A DNA stretch of 64,000 nucleotides from Piper betle (Eukaryota > Streptophyta > Magnoliopsida > Piperales > Piperaceae), in the NCBI GenBank assembly GCA_033002965.1, contig JAURVB010001801.1:1-64000 (forward strand), in the 5' to 3' direction. The position numbers and the translations under genes are program-made. The notes under the pieces were generated by a model that searched no databases, had not been told where the DNA came from, and worked only from the letters and a program-made list of their open reading frames with translations. Shown here one piece after another: positions 39,701 to 51,262 of the stretch. The stretch's first letter is position 1; each line of letters starts with the position of its first letter.

Positions 39701-41193
39701 AAGGAAGAAAAAAAGAAGAGAAAGAGTGTTCCGACTTCCGAGCAGAGAGAGGGAATGGGGAAGTAGACATCTGCCCACCCTCATCCTCTTCCTGTCCGAC
39801 TTCGCGCGAATCCGCGCCGCCAACATGCGGGCCCTCCCCTTGCCAACGGACAACTCTTTCCTCACTGGACGTGGGACCCAACCGAACGCCTCTCCTTCCC
39901 CTCTGAACTTCGGGCGACGACAATCCGGGAAAAACCAAAGTCGCGAAATCACATGAGTTTACCGAATTGCCCTCAATTTGAGGCTAAGTGGCTCCCGCTT
40001 TATCCGATTCCCGCCACGTCGGCAGGGCGATTGGATAACGATTCAAGCGAGGGAAAGAGAGACAACGTTCCCAGCGCCCTGCAATGGCTGTCGACCGCGC
40101 GGGCCACACGAGAGAGCCCATCCCAAATGGCCAATGAGTTGGCCTACAGATACAAAAACATAGGACAAGCATTACTCGTAAAATTGCATAAATTCTATAT
40201 TTCTCTTGGGGCAGTCAATCCAGTGAAACCAAAGAAAACAGCATCCATTGAGAGACAGCGGGTGAACTTGATAAAAGAAAGAAACCCAACCTAATCAATT
40301 CTTTTTTATAAAATTTAATATTTTAACCAATTTGTAATTTTTTTGTTACTTTTATCTTTATACATTTAAAGTTTTTATTTTTATGCAACTAACGTTGAAA
40401 AGTTTTTGATATCCAAATTTATATTTAAAAGTAATTTTTAAACTAATTATCAAAAACTTAAAACAATTATATAGTGATTATTAAACATTTGGTTATTTAT
40501 ATTTGATGGCCGTGATTGAGTCGAAATAACCCATTTTTCATTTTAATGCCGTCTATATCTTAAAAAGAAAACAATTTTTTTAAAAAAAGAAGGCTAAAGA
40601 AAGCCCGCGAGTCACGGTGTGGATAATAATAGATAATATAATAATAGAATAAGCGCGAGACGCAACGAAAAAATAAAAAAATAGGAAAGGCAAAAAAATC
40701 CATTCTCGGCGGCTACTCCGATTTCCGCTGGTTGGGTTTCCGCCGCCTTCCTGGCTCCCCAAATGTCTCCACAGCCAACAGCCCCCGCTTGTTTTGTCGC
40801 CGCGTCTCCTCCTCTTTCTTTCCCCCACCCACTCCCATATCCACCCACCCCTATCATCTTAGAATTCTGAGTAACAACACAATTCAGCTTGTGAGTGGGT
40901 TCAGTTTTTGGGCAATCCATTTGTTTTGATACTATTTCTATGTTCAATTTCTCCTTTATCCATGGAGAACTGGGTCGGTTTGTTCTTGTTGTTAGATGCA
41001 TACGGGATTGATTTTTAACCGGCTCAAGCTCGTGGCTATTACGCTTCTTTTGATTTGGCACAAAAATAAATAGAAGGGAAAAATGGAAACATGGGATTGT
41101 TACGGTGAGATGTATCTTTAGTGTTAGTTTTGGTGGTGCTTGATTGAGGGGCGGAGGGGGGGAGTGTGGTTGGTGTAGTGAGTTGGTTGTGAT
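36751..41193. other. Divergent promoter region and intergenic DNA
   Basis: 36751-37060 holds the arabinofuranosidase leader with its intron and first non-coding exon (minus strand). 37170-39600 is AT-rich with no gene; a MITE relative lies at 38395-38787. 39680-40290 is GC-richer and has overlapping short frames on both strands without motifs. 40720-41193 is probably the leader of the acetyltransferase gene. Confidence 0.5.
38395..38787. mobile_element. Diverged relative of the Tourist-like MITE
   Basis: Several blocks run in the same order as in 16229-16667: a gaaaatttaaaa-type block, aattaatta.ttt.tatacaaa, caaaacacat, and aggttgacc(a/g)tttaaaa followed by atgttattt. The terminal inverted repeats are not clear in this copy, so the borders are approximate. 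Confidence 0.5.
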
Positions 41194-44100
41194 ATGGGAT
41201 TTCTCACTTCCAATTGCGGGGAAATGGCGGTCAAGGAGGGCTTCGTCCCTCAGTTCCCGATTTTCCTGCGGCCCATGATTGATGGGAAACGGCACCGGAT
41301 CAGTCGTGTCGTATGCATTGCAAATGGCCCTTCTTCATTCAGGTATGCATGTATACATATATTCTCTATCGCTTCCTTCTTTGGATTTTTTTATTTTTTT
41401 CTTTTCACATTCTGTTATATTTCTATTTCGACGGTGAGGGTGTTGTTGGTTGGACGATGGAGGCTTGGCGATTGGATACGAATTTTGTTTGTGCGTGCAG
41501 TAGTATATACTTTCCGAAAGGGGAAACAAAGTCACTATATGCTGAAATAGTGGGGGAATTATTGAAACGAATTGACCTAAGTGGCTGCCAGCCATTTTGT
41601 CGAGAGCAATTCAATTGATACTCTTTATTTTATGTGACAATTCTTTGAGCAAATTCGATTTAAATTTAAGGTTGAAGTATATGGGAAAAAATAAACGGTT
41701 TACTTTTGTAATATATGGTTTTCTTATAAGAGAGCCTGTTTTATATCATTATTTTTTGTCATATACATGATCACAGAATGTTTTCTTTGAGACTTATTTT
41801 TTAAAATCAGTTTTTATTTTAGCGAGGATAGGAGTTTAAGAGCAGTTGAATTTTTTTTAAAAAAAGAAATTAAATAAATTATAAAACCAATATCATATAC
41901 TTTTTGGCAGGCTTGACATCGAATGAACACTAGTATGTATTATTATCAGTGGAATTTCAGACATACTTCAAATCACGCAGATTACACTGAACTATTGGTT
42001 TTAAGTCTCATTTCATTTTGTCGTAAATGTTGATTGGCTGTTTAAAATTTTGACCGAGTACTTGGTTTTGTGAACTCGTGCCCCTTTTTTTATTATCTTC
42101 AGGGAGATATTACCTCTTTATAGCCGCCGGGGAGAACCACTGAGTTCCTGTGCAATGACAGTGCTCATAGTACTCAGCGGTCATCATTTTCTAATTGCAA
42201 CATTTCAACGCTGCCGGAGCTTGCTTTTGATAGGTTGCAGCTTAGTGACCAGGAAATATGTGATGAACAGATGCGTGTCTTTGGTAGGTTTGTTGCTCGT
42301 GGAGCTGCACTAGATGAAGAATACTGGGTGATTAGCTTTTTTAAGTGTTCAGATTTAAGTGGTCTTCAGTTATTCCTGAATTTATTACTCTGTTGCAAAA
42401 TCTATGAGGATTTTAATTTTCTCAATATTATGACAGACAGCTGCCTGGCTACGTGCTGAAGCACACTGGGAATCTCTTTCTTATATGCGGTTAGTACTTT
42501 ATTTTCACTTTATTTAATTTTTTTCAACGTCTGTGCTGAATGAATTTAATTAGTCTTTTTCTGTAGCTTTTGAGTAATCTGCTTTATTTTTAATATTTCA
42601 ATACACGCAGACATGTTGAGAGTTACAAAAGGAAGTATGCCGAACAGGTGAGAGCAGCTATTTTTGCTTTATCAAGACATGGATATATGAGCACATTGGT
42701 GGAGGGTTTTAACTATAAAACCAGTAACTTGTCTGGATGCAATTTGTAACTGTATTTGGAACTTTTCATGTAAATGTGCTCAATGAATCTAGTCGATAAT
42801 CCTTTTTAGGACATCTGCAGTGTGACTTATGCTTGCTTCGCAGCATTACTAGGTTCTTCCTTTAAAAGTAATTATAACATTTGTGAGAATCTCAAATACA
42901 ACAGTCACATGTCACATTTGAGGACAGGTATCTAGGGAGAAAAGATAATTGTAATTTGATTTGTATGTTTATTGTAGATGGCGCATTGGCTTCCTGCAGG
43001 TCTAATTAATCATAGTAGCTTTAAGAAAGATGACGAATTACTTTGTGGCCAAAATTTTGATTATTATATATGCAATTTATTTCAGAATTTTTTTATAGCT
43101 TCAGCTTTCTGTTGATATTTTCAGAACCTTGGATTTATTGATGTTGTAGGAGTTTTATGCTTTAAAGGATCGTTGCTGTGGGCGTGATGGAAACTTGTCA
43201 AAATGCTTTTGCATGGTTGCAGTATGTTCTGATCTTTAAGTGATCTCCATATTCTTTTGTTCTGATTTGGTTTAGTTTTACTGCCTTTCCTGACTTAATT
43301 ACGTGGTATATCTTCTAACAGGAATAAATTATACAACTAATTCTTGTGATGTTCTTTACACAATTATACTCCTTCCCAGGTTAAAAAGGAAGAACCAAAT
43401 GTCAGGCGCACTGTGCTGAATAGTGTTGTAGGGACTCTTGATTTAAACATCAGGCCTTTTTATCAAGGGGAAACTTATCCTGGGGTAATTTACTCTTTTA
43501 AGTATGTACTTCCCTGAACTTGTCTTGTATAGTTATCAGATAAAAATAGGGTATGTGTGCCTGAGGCGGAAGTTGAATATTTCCAAAATAATGAAAAGAA
43601 AATGACAAAATAATTTGTAAAAATTTGGTGTCATAACTGTTTGGTTAAATTGATTCATGTGTTGTTGGTCATTCATTCAAGATACATGTATGCCTTCTGT
43701 TCTTAAATTATATTTTCACTCCCATTATCTTACTGTGAAGTGGTCATAACTTTTTCTTGTTTCGTGATTTCCTAAATAGGAGCTGAAAAAGCTATCTACT
43801 GGTCAAACCAGCCATGAATCTTTTGACACACGCAAGTATGCCTACATTGCTAATGTATGTGTATCAAAATATGCTCGTCGTCGCGGTATTGCCTCTAACA
43901 TGCTGCATTTGGCTATTGATATTGCCATTTCGGCAGGTAAATTACTTCTGAATGGATTAATTGTCATTTGATTATTTATGAATTTTTATATGCTTACTAA
44001 TTATTGGTCCGTTAACAGGGATGAAGCAATTATTTGTCCATGTGAATATGGATAATAAGCCTGCACAGAAACTCTACAATAAAATTGGCTTCGAGGTCTG

Positions 44101-44620
44101 ATATTGTGACTTGAATTTGTGGGTGTGTAGGTTATGACGTTTCTTTTTGGTCCAAACCTTCTTCTGTTCCGCTAATATCTTTACTTGCTGGGATATATCT
44201 TCTGCCTTGAGAATTATACCTTCTTTGCCTCTCAGGACTGGGGCTCTACTCACGTTGTGGGTCAGAGTACTTCCGAGCCTGTTTTAACATGTGGTTTTTC
44301 CCTTAGTTTGGAGTTCGTAAAAGTGATTGTCAGTGCTCAAAAAGGTTTTTTTGTTTTGAAGTTTTCAAGCTCCTTTTTGTATATAGGTCAGTGGAATTTT
44401 CAGATAACCTTTCAACTGATCTTCCAACACAATAATGCAAGATTAAAACTTTGTGATATTGTTAATTTTTTCGCCAATTCTGCAATTTGGGGGGGAAAAG
44501 GGACAATGTCTTGTTCATATGTCATCCTTTCCTCTTCTCATTAGTACATGACTGGTGCAGATTGTGGAGGCTGCAACACCATCAAAAGATCAGAGATTTC
44601 TCTTGTTCATGGAGTTGTAG
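41194..44620 (+). CDS. GNAT-family N-acetyltransferase, plastid type
   Basis: The last eight exons are firm: (42103 or 42124)-42327, 42437-42489, 42611-42647, 43150-43221, 43380-43484, 43780-43936, 44019-44095 and 44561-44620. They encode about 250 residues, starting with a variable region and then LQLSDQEICDEQ, DEEYW|TAAWLRAEAHWES, VGTLDLNIRP and the acetyl-CoA-binding motif VSKYARRRGIASNML (R/QxxGxA), ending LLFMEL. This order matches plastid GNATs such as Arabidopsis At4g28030-like proteins, which acetylate protein N termini or lysines. The N terminus is uncertain. The ATG at 41194 plus exon 41194-41342 enters exon 2 (from 42103) in a frame that stops, unless one base is missing, perhaps in the GGGG at 42129-42132. 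Alternatively, ATG 41313 with the acceptor before 42124 is open throughout (264 residues). A transit peptide is expected but not proven. Confidence 0.85.
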
Positions 44621-45434
44621 CCTGGGGTCTGCTATCGTCGTCGACGAAGGATTGTACTTGTGTGTATGTATAGTCTAAAGTTAAAAGATGATTGTGTTTG
44701 TATGATTGGCGTGTGATATTAATTTTCAAGCACGCAGTTCCCAATGGAAGTTTTTGTATCATTGGGATATGCATCTTGATGTTGTATTCTGTTACATGTT
44801 CTGTATACAGAAAAGATTTCAACAAACTGTTAAGGGCTGTTTGTGTAATGGAACATTTATTTTGACAAGTTGTTGCCCTGATATTGTAAATTCTATTTGT
44901 ATCCGAAAAGCGTGGAGGATATCTAATATCAGTTACTGGCATTGGTTAAATCTTGCATGATATTGCAGCGGAAGCAGACAAGATTGCGAACATTGGAGGG
45001 TCTTTTTGTAAGTTTGTACACGGTGGTGGGGAACGAATCGGCTGACTCGGCTCGAAAATTCATTCAAATCAAGTATCGAGCTCGGTTCGTCTTGTTGGCT
45101 GCCTTACTAGGCTTGGCTAATTGGCTTGTCCCCAAGTCATAGATCAGAACCATGCCCTGCAATAGGCATCCAAGCTTAACATGAACGAGGGAAGGAAAGA
45201 AACAGACGTCCAAGCCACGAAGGGTGAATTGACACTTCTTCAATTGACAAAAAAAAAATCGACTCATAGTATTTTGGTGGTGTAACTTAGCTCTGAACCT
45301 TATCTTAGAGAAGCTTACTTACTGCCGTGGAGATCAGAGACTTGATAAAGCAAATGAGACGTTGGAATTGATAAACGTCCAACCCCAGGGGAAGTTGGTC
45401 GGTCGGAACACAGAGTAAACGACGAGTTCTCGCC
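44621..45434. other. Region between GNAT and DUF3007 genes
   Basis: This holds the acetyltransferase 3' UTR and the promoter and leader of the next gene. Short frames at 44942-45142 (+) and 45064-45267 (-) lack motifs. No gene is supported. Confidence 0.5.
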
Positions 45435-46871
45435 ATGGCCGTGCCGCTGGGAGCTTCTTCTTCGCCTTTGTCTTTCTTGGACTCCACCTGCTCAAAAAAG
45501 ATCAGCTTTACGCTGCTCAACCTTCCTCCTGCTCATGATATCCCTCGTTTTACAAGTAAGCTGCCTTAACTCTGTGTTGCCCATCCTGTTTTCTCTTCTA
45601 TCTACGTTTTTCTTTATTTCCCGCCATGATTGTGTGAGCGAGCGCTGTTAAATTGAAACTGCGTTCGGGGGCAGGAGAAGTACTATTGCACCTCTATCAT
45701 GTACTATAATCTTTTGAAGGATATATGCGTGAGCTACATTTCCTTTCTGTTATATATATTTTTCGATTAATTCATTTCGTATGTCTACTTTTTTCTTTGA
45801 TGAATTGTTTCTTTGGTTTCACTATTGTTTTCAGATGCAAGAGCTTGGAGAAGTTGGAGCTCATCCCCACCGCCGATAACTAAATTGTATCACCTCAATC
45901 TAAAAAGGTCATTCTCCTCCCCAAGATGCACAGAGGGTTCATCATCATCTAATGCTGCTGCAGAGGATGATAAAGCTGCCGGTGAAGAGACGAAGGCATG
46001 GCAAAGTTCAGTTCAATTCGATTCTTATTGGAGCTGATACAATTTGAATGTAAACATGTGTTTTTTTGGCACTTCATCACAGACGCCATTTGGATATACA
46101 AGGAAGGATGTGCTGCTAATTGGGTTTGCAGTTACCGTAGTTGGGGTTGCTCTAAAGAGCGGATTAGAGGTACAACAGTTGTTCTATTCAACTTTTTTAC
46201 TACTTATTTGTCTACAATTGCTCTGGACGATGGTCATTAAATGTGGGTGTTCTCTCTTGGTTATGTTTGGTTGATTATGTCTGTTTACTTACCCAATTTT
46301 GTTCTTGCAGTATGCTGGAGTTGATCCACTGCAGGCCGGCAACGTAGTTCAGCTAGTAATTGTGTTAGGCCTAACTGTCGGATGGATTTCAACATATATT
46401 TTCAGAGTCTCAAACAAAGAAATGACTTATGTTCAACAACTTCGTGACTATGAGAACAAAGTTATGGAGGTAATATCTTCAGCTTCTAAACTTGCAGGGA
46501 AAATTTCTCTTCTACTCATCTTCTTTGAAGAAACAAAACAACTCACATTCTCTTGGTTAACTGTATAACCTTTCAATGTAATTGGCGTTGAATTATCAGT
46601 CTACAGGATTAAAAACATTAAATGGAGACTAGTAGAATAAGGGGATAGTCTGAGACATGAAACCTAACAAAAGAGAACATATACAAGAATGCCATTATAG
46701 GTCAGGTATATATATAAGAACATTACTTCTCTGCCAAACTAATGAACTGCTAGCCCAATTTCCATGATGCAGAAACGTTTAGAAGGCTTGACAGAAGCGG
46801 AGATAGAAGCACTGTTGGAACAGGTTGAAGAGGAAAAGAGACGTATAGGTAGTGGAGAGCAGGTTCAGTAA
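45435..46871 (+). CDS. Chloroplast DUF3007 membrane protein
   Basis: Five exons (45435-45555, 45835-46010, 46083-46169, 46311-46469, 46773-46871) give 213 residues with consistent phases. The first 95 residues are Ser-rich with few acidic residues at the start, as in chloroplast transit peptides. The core begins TPFGYTRKDVLLIGFAV, followed by YAGVDPLQAGNVVQLVIVLG, GWISTYIFRVSN, MTYVQQLRDYE and a C-terminal acidic helix (LTEAEIEALLEQVEEEKRR). This is the DUF3007 family shared by cyanobacteria and plastids. Two membrane segments are visible (LLIGFAVTVVGVALKSGL and VVQLVIVLGLTVGWIST), suggesting a thylakoid or envelope location. Its function is not known to me. The donor after 46010 (GTTCAA) is weak and was chosen because it keeps the frame. 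Confidence 0.85.
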
Positions 46872-48829
46872 TGAGTAATTGTATAACTTCAGATTTCTTT
46901 ACTTTCACTCCTGAATAGCCTTTAAGAGCTTCTGTATGCCAGTAATGGCATTGTATTTTGTCATGTCCAAGGTTGATAGTTTTTTGCAGATTGTTAAAAA
47001 AAAAAGGAAGAAGAAGCAACCCAGTATGTGATTGAACTCCATGTTTTATCTTCCAAAGTGATTTGAATTCCATGTTTCTCTCTCTCGTAGAAATTGTCTG
47101 ATCCTCGTACCTTAACCTATTTTATTTTGGAAAAAACTAGTTATTTTACTTTTCTCATCATATGAATGGAGTGATATCTATCCGTCCATAGGTTTATCAG
47201 AGTTGTTCAGAGTTTGATTAAGTTCAATTTAACTAGATGTTCAACTGGATAAAAGGGCTTTGGTTTTTTATTTCTTTCTTGTGGATTTGTATGTCGTGTG
47301 ACTTAATTGCATTATGCAAATTCCTATTGGAAATGCATCGTTATGCAGAGAGAGTCGAATCTTTGGTCCATTATCATAGAGGCAATGCATCTACGTCGAG
47401 TTATTTACTGTGCATGGCTACATATTTCTATTTGTTAATAAGATGCAACACCTTGATTCTTGAACTCAAAGTTGGTTGGGGGGATCCTACCTAAGCATGT
47501 TCTTCTTCTGACCTGGATACAATTATTTGGTAGTGTTAGTATTCTACTTTGGAAGAGTCCTAACCTAATCAAAATGCTTTTTCTGTTCGTAGCATCATAT
47601 ATGCAAATCATAAATGGCTTCATGTTTGAGTTTTTATGTTTGCGGACTATGCTTTTGCAAAAAATAATGCTTCAACAGTTGAAATGGGGCTTTATAAGTG
47701 GCTAACCTTCTTCGAACCAGGACTGTATTTTGTGCATACTTCAAAATGTTGAATTCTGCTTGCCGGGAAAAAAATGTTGAATTCTGCTTCATTTTTGTAG
47801 GCTTTGTAGCTATCCTTCACGGTTGATATGCAGTTTCATTTTTTAGCCTACATCGAAATGCTTTCGCTTTTGGTTGGTTCATGTTGCTGTTTGTATGGGA
47901 CTCTTCTTTCCTAAACATGATCTATTTTATGCCCTAAATGATCAAGACTTCGTATTGAGGATGCCTTAGCATCGTTGACACGAACATTTCTTCCTCTTTT
48001 TTTTTTTTGGCTTTGCTGTTTAGCCTTCTCGATTTTACTCGTCAATATTTTGTCCCAGCTCATTATGTGTGTGTGTGTTTTTAAAAATAAAATAAAATAA
48101 ATGATTAGTTGTTTTTGTTTGGAAATAATTTGATAAAGTGAATATAAAAGATAAATGGCAAATTTTTACTAGGAGTTTTTTCTCAATTTTTATTGGAAAT
48201 TCTCCGAGTTGGAAAGTAGAACTTTGTTTACATTTTGTGGTTTGTTGACGAGGAGATGTCTTAGAAATCGCACGTACCTGTCTACATAGTACTCAAAACC
48301 ACATAACATTTGAAAATGACAAAATTATCTTCTTTTTTTCTCATATCTGTGATGAATCGACCGACTAGTAAGAACCAGAAAAAAGGCTAACTCTGTGTAT
48401 CCACGAGATTAGGAGCATGTCACTTGATTTCTGATTGCCACAGACATGATATATGTCTCATAAGACCAAGCTACTTGATTTTCTTGCTCGACAGATATTT
48501 TGCATTTGGTAAATAAATACATTAATCAATGAAGCTTTCTACTAAGATTTAAATTTAGCGATTAATTACAGTTGATGCTTGAAATCCCGGGGGATTAAGT
48601 ACTGCAAACACATCCTACCTCCCACAGAAAAAAGGCTGTGGCCCATTTACGCCGCTTCAAAAATAAAATAAAATAAAGCATATTAATGGGCTAATGATAA
48701 TGGGCCGCGGCAATAACAACCATCGACTCAATGGCCCATTAAAAGTTGAAAAAGCCCAAGTTCCTAACCTTCCTCTCCAACACTGGCTACTTCTCTGCTC
48801 GTATCAAACCCGCAAACTGCGCCGACGCC
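46872..48829. other. Intergenic DNA before TIM8
   Basis: Probably the DUF3007 3' UTR at first, then AT-rich sequence. Short frames at 47237-47705 (+) have no motif. 48550-48829 is the likely TIM8 promoter and leader. No gene is supported. Confidence 0.5.
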
Positions 48830-49545
48830 ATGGATTCTCAGGCGGATACCGCCAAGTTGCAGATGCTTCTCGAGGTTCTTTCTTCTGCTTCTTACTTTTC
48901 GTTTTTTTCTTCTAATCTATGTCCGAGTTTGAGGAGCTTTGAAGCAGACTCTTTTCCTCGCATTTAGATCCGCGTCAGCGTTCGGCGCTTTTAGATCCTT
49001 CGTTAAGAACACGTTTTTCGGATGTATAGAAATTTGTAGTTGATATGATAGAAATGATACAATTTTTGTCCCGTTTTCTTGTGGTTTTTACTTTTATTTT
49101 CAACGCATCGTTGTCATGGTCTGCCAAAAACTAGGGTTACTGTCTCTGCATTACGCCTCTAATCTAGTTGGGGTGAAGTTCGTTTAGTCAAAATGTTTGA
49201 AAGACTAATTTTATTACTTGTTTGTTCACGATTGGAGACCATAGGAGGCTACCATTTTGGATGTTTTTAAACAACTTAAAACAAGTTTATCAAGCCGCCA
49301 TAAAAGGGCGTTATGTAATTCTTTTTTTTTGATCGACGGCCTCTGTCTATCTGCAGCAAGAACAGCAAAGAGCGATGGTAAATGAAATGGTGGCGAAGAT
49401 TACTGATCTTTGCTGGGACAAGTGCATTACGGGAAGCATCGGTAGCAGCATGAGCGGCGGTGAGAGTACATGCCTAACCAACTGCGCCAGGCGCTACTTA
49501 GACTTGAGCATGCTAACGATGCAGAAGTTTAAAAACATGCACTAG
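48830..49545 (+). CDS. TIM8: Mitochondrial intermembrane-space chaperone TIM8
   Basis: Two exons (48830-48874 and 49357-49545) give 77 residues, the size of small Tim proteins. The twin CX3C motif is present as CWDKC and CLTNC. It is preceded by QQRAMVNEMVAKITDL and followed by ARRYLDLSMLTMQKF. The spacing and the MVNEM...CWDKCITG pattern fit TIM8 better than TIM9, TIM10 or TIM13. With TIM13 it forms a hexamer that carries hydrophobic precursors across the intermembrane space to the inner membrane, and the four cysteines form two disulphides. The start at 48830 (cgccATGG) is the first ATG with good context. The 3' end of this gene is partly duplicated just downstream. Confidence 0.92.
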
Positions 49546-49893
49546 GCATCCTCTACTAGTGTGTGGTAATTCACTCTCTCCTTTCCTTCTTTCCTTTTTT
49601 GAACATTAGCATTGCCAATGTTTTTTGTTGGGCTTGTTGTTCCTGTTGAGCTTGACATGCTATCCCATTAGCTATCGTTTTAAGCGTTATTAAACTGGAT
49701 TTCTTTTGCAATTGTGCCAGGCGCTACTTAGACTTGAGCATGCTAACGCACAAGTAATTCACTCTCTCCTTTCCTTCTTTTCTTTTTTCAACATTAGCAT
49801 CGCCAACGTTTTTTGTTGTTCCTTCTGAGCGTGACATGCTATCCCATTAGCTATCGTTTGAAGCGTTATTAAACTGGATTTCTTTTGCAATTG
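49481..49893 (+). repeat. Partial tandem duplication of the TIM8 3' end
   Basis: The end of TIM8 exon 2 plus downstream sequence (about 49481-49710) is repeated at 49711-49893 with a 230-bp offset. Shared blocks are gccaggcgctacttagac, cttgagcatgctaacg, gtaattcactctctcc, catgctatcccattagc and aaactggatttcttttgc. The second copy lacks about 45 bp, including the last TIM8 codons and the stop, replaced by cacaa. It reads on to a new stop (ARRYLDLSMLTHK). An AG lies just before the coding part of the second copy, so it could in principle act as an alternative 3' exon. Confidence 0.9.
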
Positions 49894-51262
49894 CATTGCA
49901 CGAAGGGTCAGTTGATGTTCTCTTTTAGTGTATTATCTTCACTTCACTTGCACATTTCTAGATTGCCGTTCTTTGAGCATAGTCTCCAATGCTAAGTATA
50001 TTTTTTATTATTTAAAAAATAGTAAAAAAATTGGTAAAATTAATGGCACGGATTTCATTAAAAGAAACAGTAGTGGCACGAGCTTTTATCATTATTGATT
50101 TATCATTTAGTTAATTTTAAAAATAAAAATATAATTATATTGATTAACAATAATAAATAATATTATTAATGTGTTTAATTAAAATTTTATATTATTATTT
50201 TTATTTAAAAGTTAATTTAATATAAATATATGATCTAAATGATACTAAATTTATAATCTTGGTAAGGTTGTTGTGTTACTGAAAACTTATGTATTCAAAT
50301 TAAAATTTACCAATTGTCTATCAATTAACGTAGGACAAAGCTGTCAAAAATTGACAGTGCGTTAATGATGGAGGATCAAGAAGAAACTGTAAATGATAAT
50401 GTTAAATGTTTTCAATCAGCATGATTCTGCCCCTATTTGTGCGCCCATGTAATACAGTGTTTAACATTTCACAAGCTTATGTGCAGAGGGTCATTATGCG
50501 CTTATATACCCACGTATGTCTTTTAAGTGAGAAGAAATTCACGAAGGGTAGATACGAGATTGCCCGCTACATTTCACTGATGTGTCTTCTGCTATGGCGA
50601 GCGGCAGCTTTTATGTAATCTACGAGATGATAAAAAATTAATCAGGTGTAGCATTAAATTAATTCGTTGATTCGAGAAATAAGCTACAACAACTTGTCAT
50701 TTATTATTAACCTAGGTATGAGTTAGGATTTCTTTTTTAGGAAAAAAGCGTAAATGTATAAAATGATTGAGTATGATGGTTAATTGCAGAGCTAAACTTC
50801 TTTGTTATTCAAACTTATTAATTAATATTGAGAAAAAACTTAATTATCAAATTTCATTTATCTATTATATTAAAAACAGATCCATGGCACTTAGCTAACT
50901 CTATTCTTAATATCAATAATGAAAATAAGCTACAATTATTCGTGTTTTGAAGCCAATTCTTTGGACGTTTGATCACCAGATGTGGTACGTGAACAGAAAT
51001 TATTTAGAACTTACATTCGATTCTCGAAAACAGAACTTTGAAAGAGTGATGTACGTTCTAGCGGGGAACTGAAGTGACAGTTCTTATCAAAACATTTAAC
51101 GACTTGCCGTGAACTCAATCACACACTCTAATAGGAGGGCTTTGTACAAAATAATAATACTAAGAGCGCCTCCCCTGTTGAACTCGGACACCGCCATCTA
51201 AAGGGAGATTTCTACTTGGAGATAGGGGGAGGAGGGAAAAGAGGGAGAGAGAGAAATGTAAA
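49894..51262. other. Intergenic DNA
   Basis: AT-rich sequence with no gene that I can support. The frame at 50406-50618 (+) has no recognised motif. 51190-51262 lies just beyond the stop codon of the minus-strand GT47 gene. Confidence 0.5.

Noticed and set aside
39603..40294. Several overlapping frames on both strands in a GC-richer patch
   Set aside because: None has a domain, splice continuity or a good start. The patch could be a promoter or leader but nothing shows of what.
45435..49893. Acetyltransferase, DUF3007 and TIM8 genes as one functional cluster
   Set aside because: They share strand and two may share the plastid, but they are separately transcribed nuclear genes with no known common pathway.
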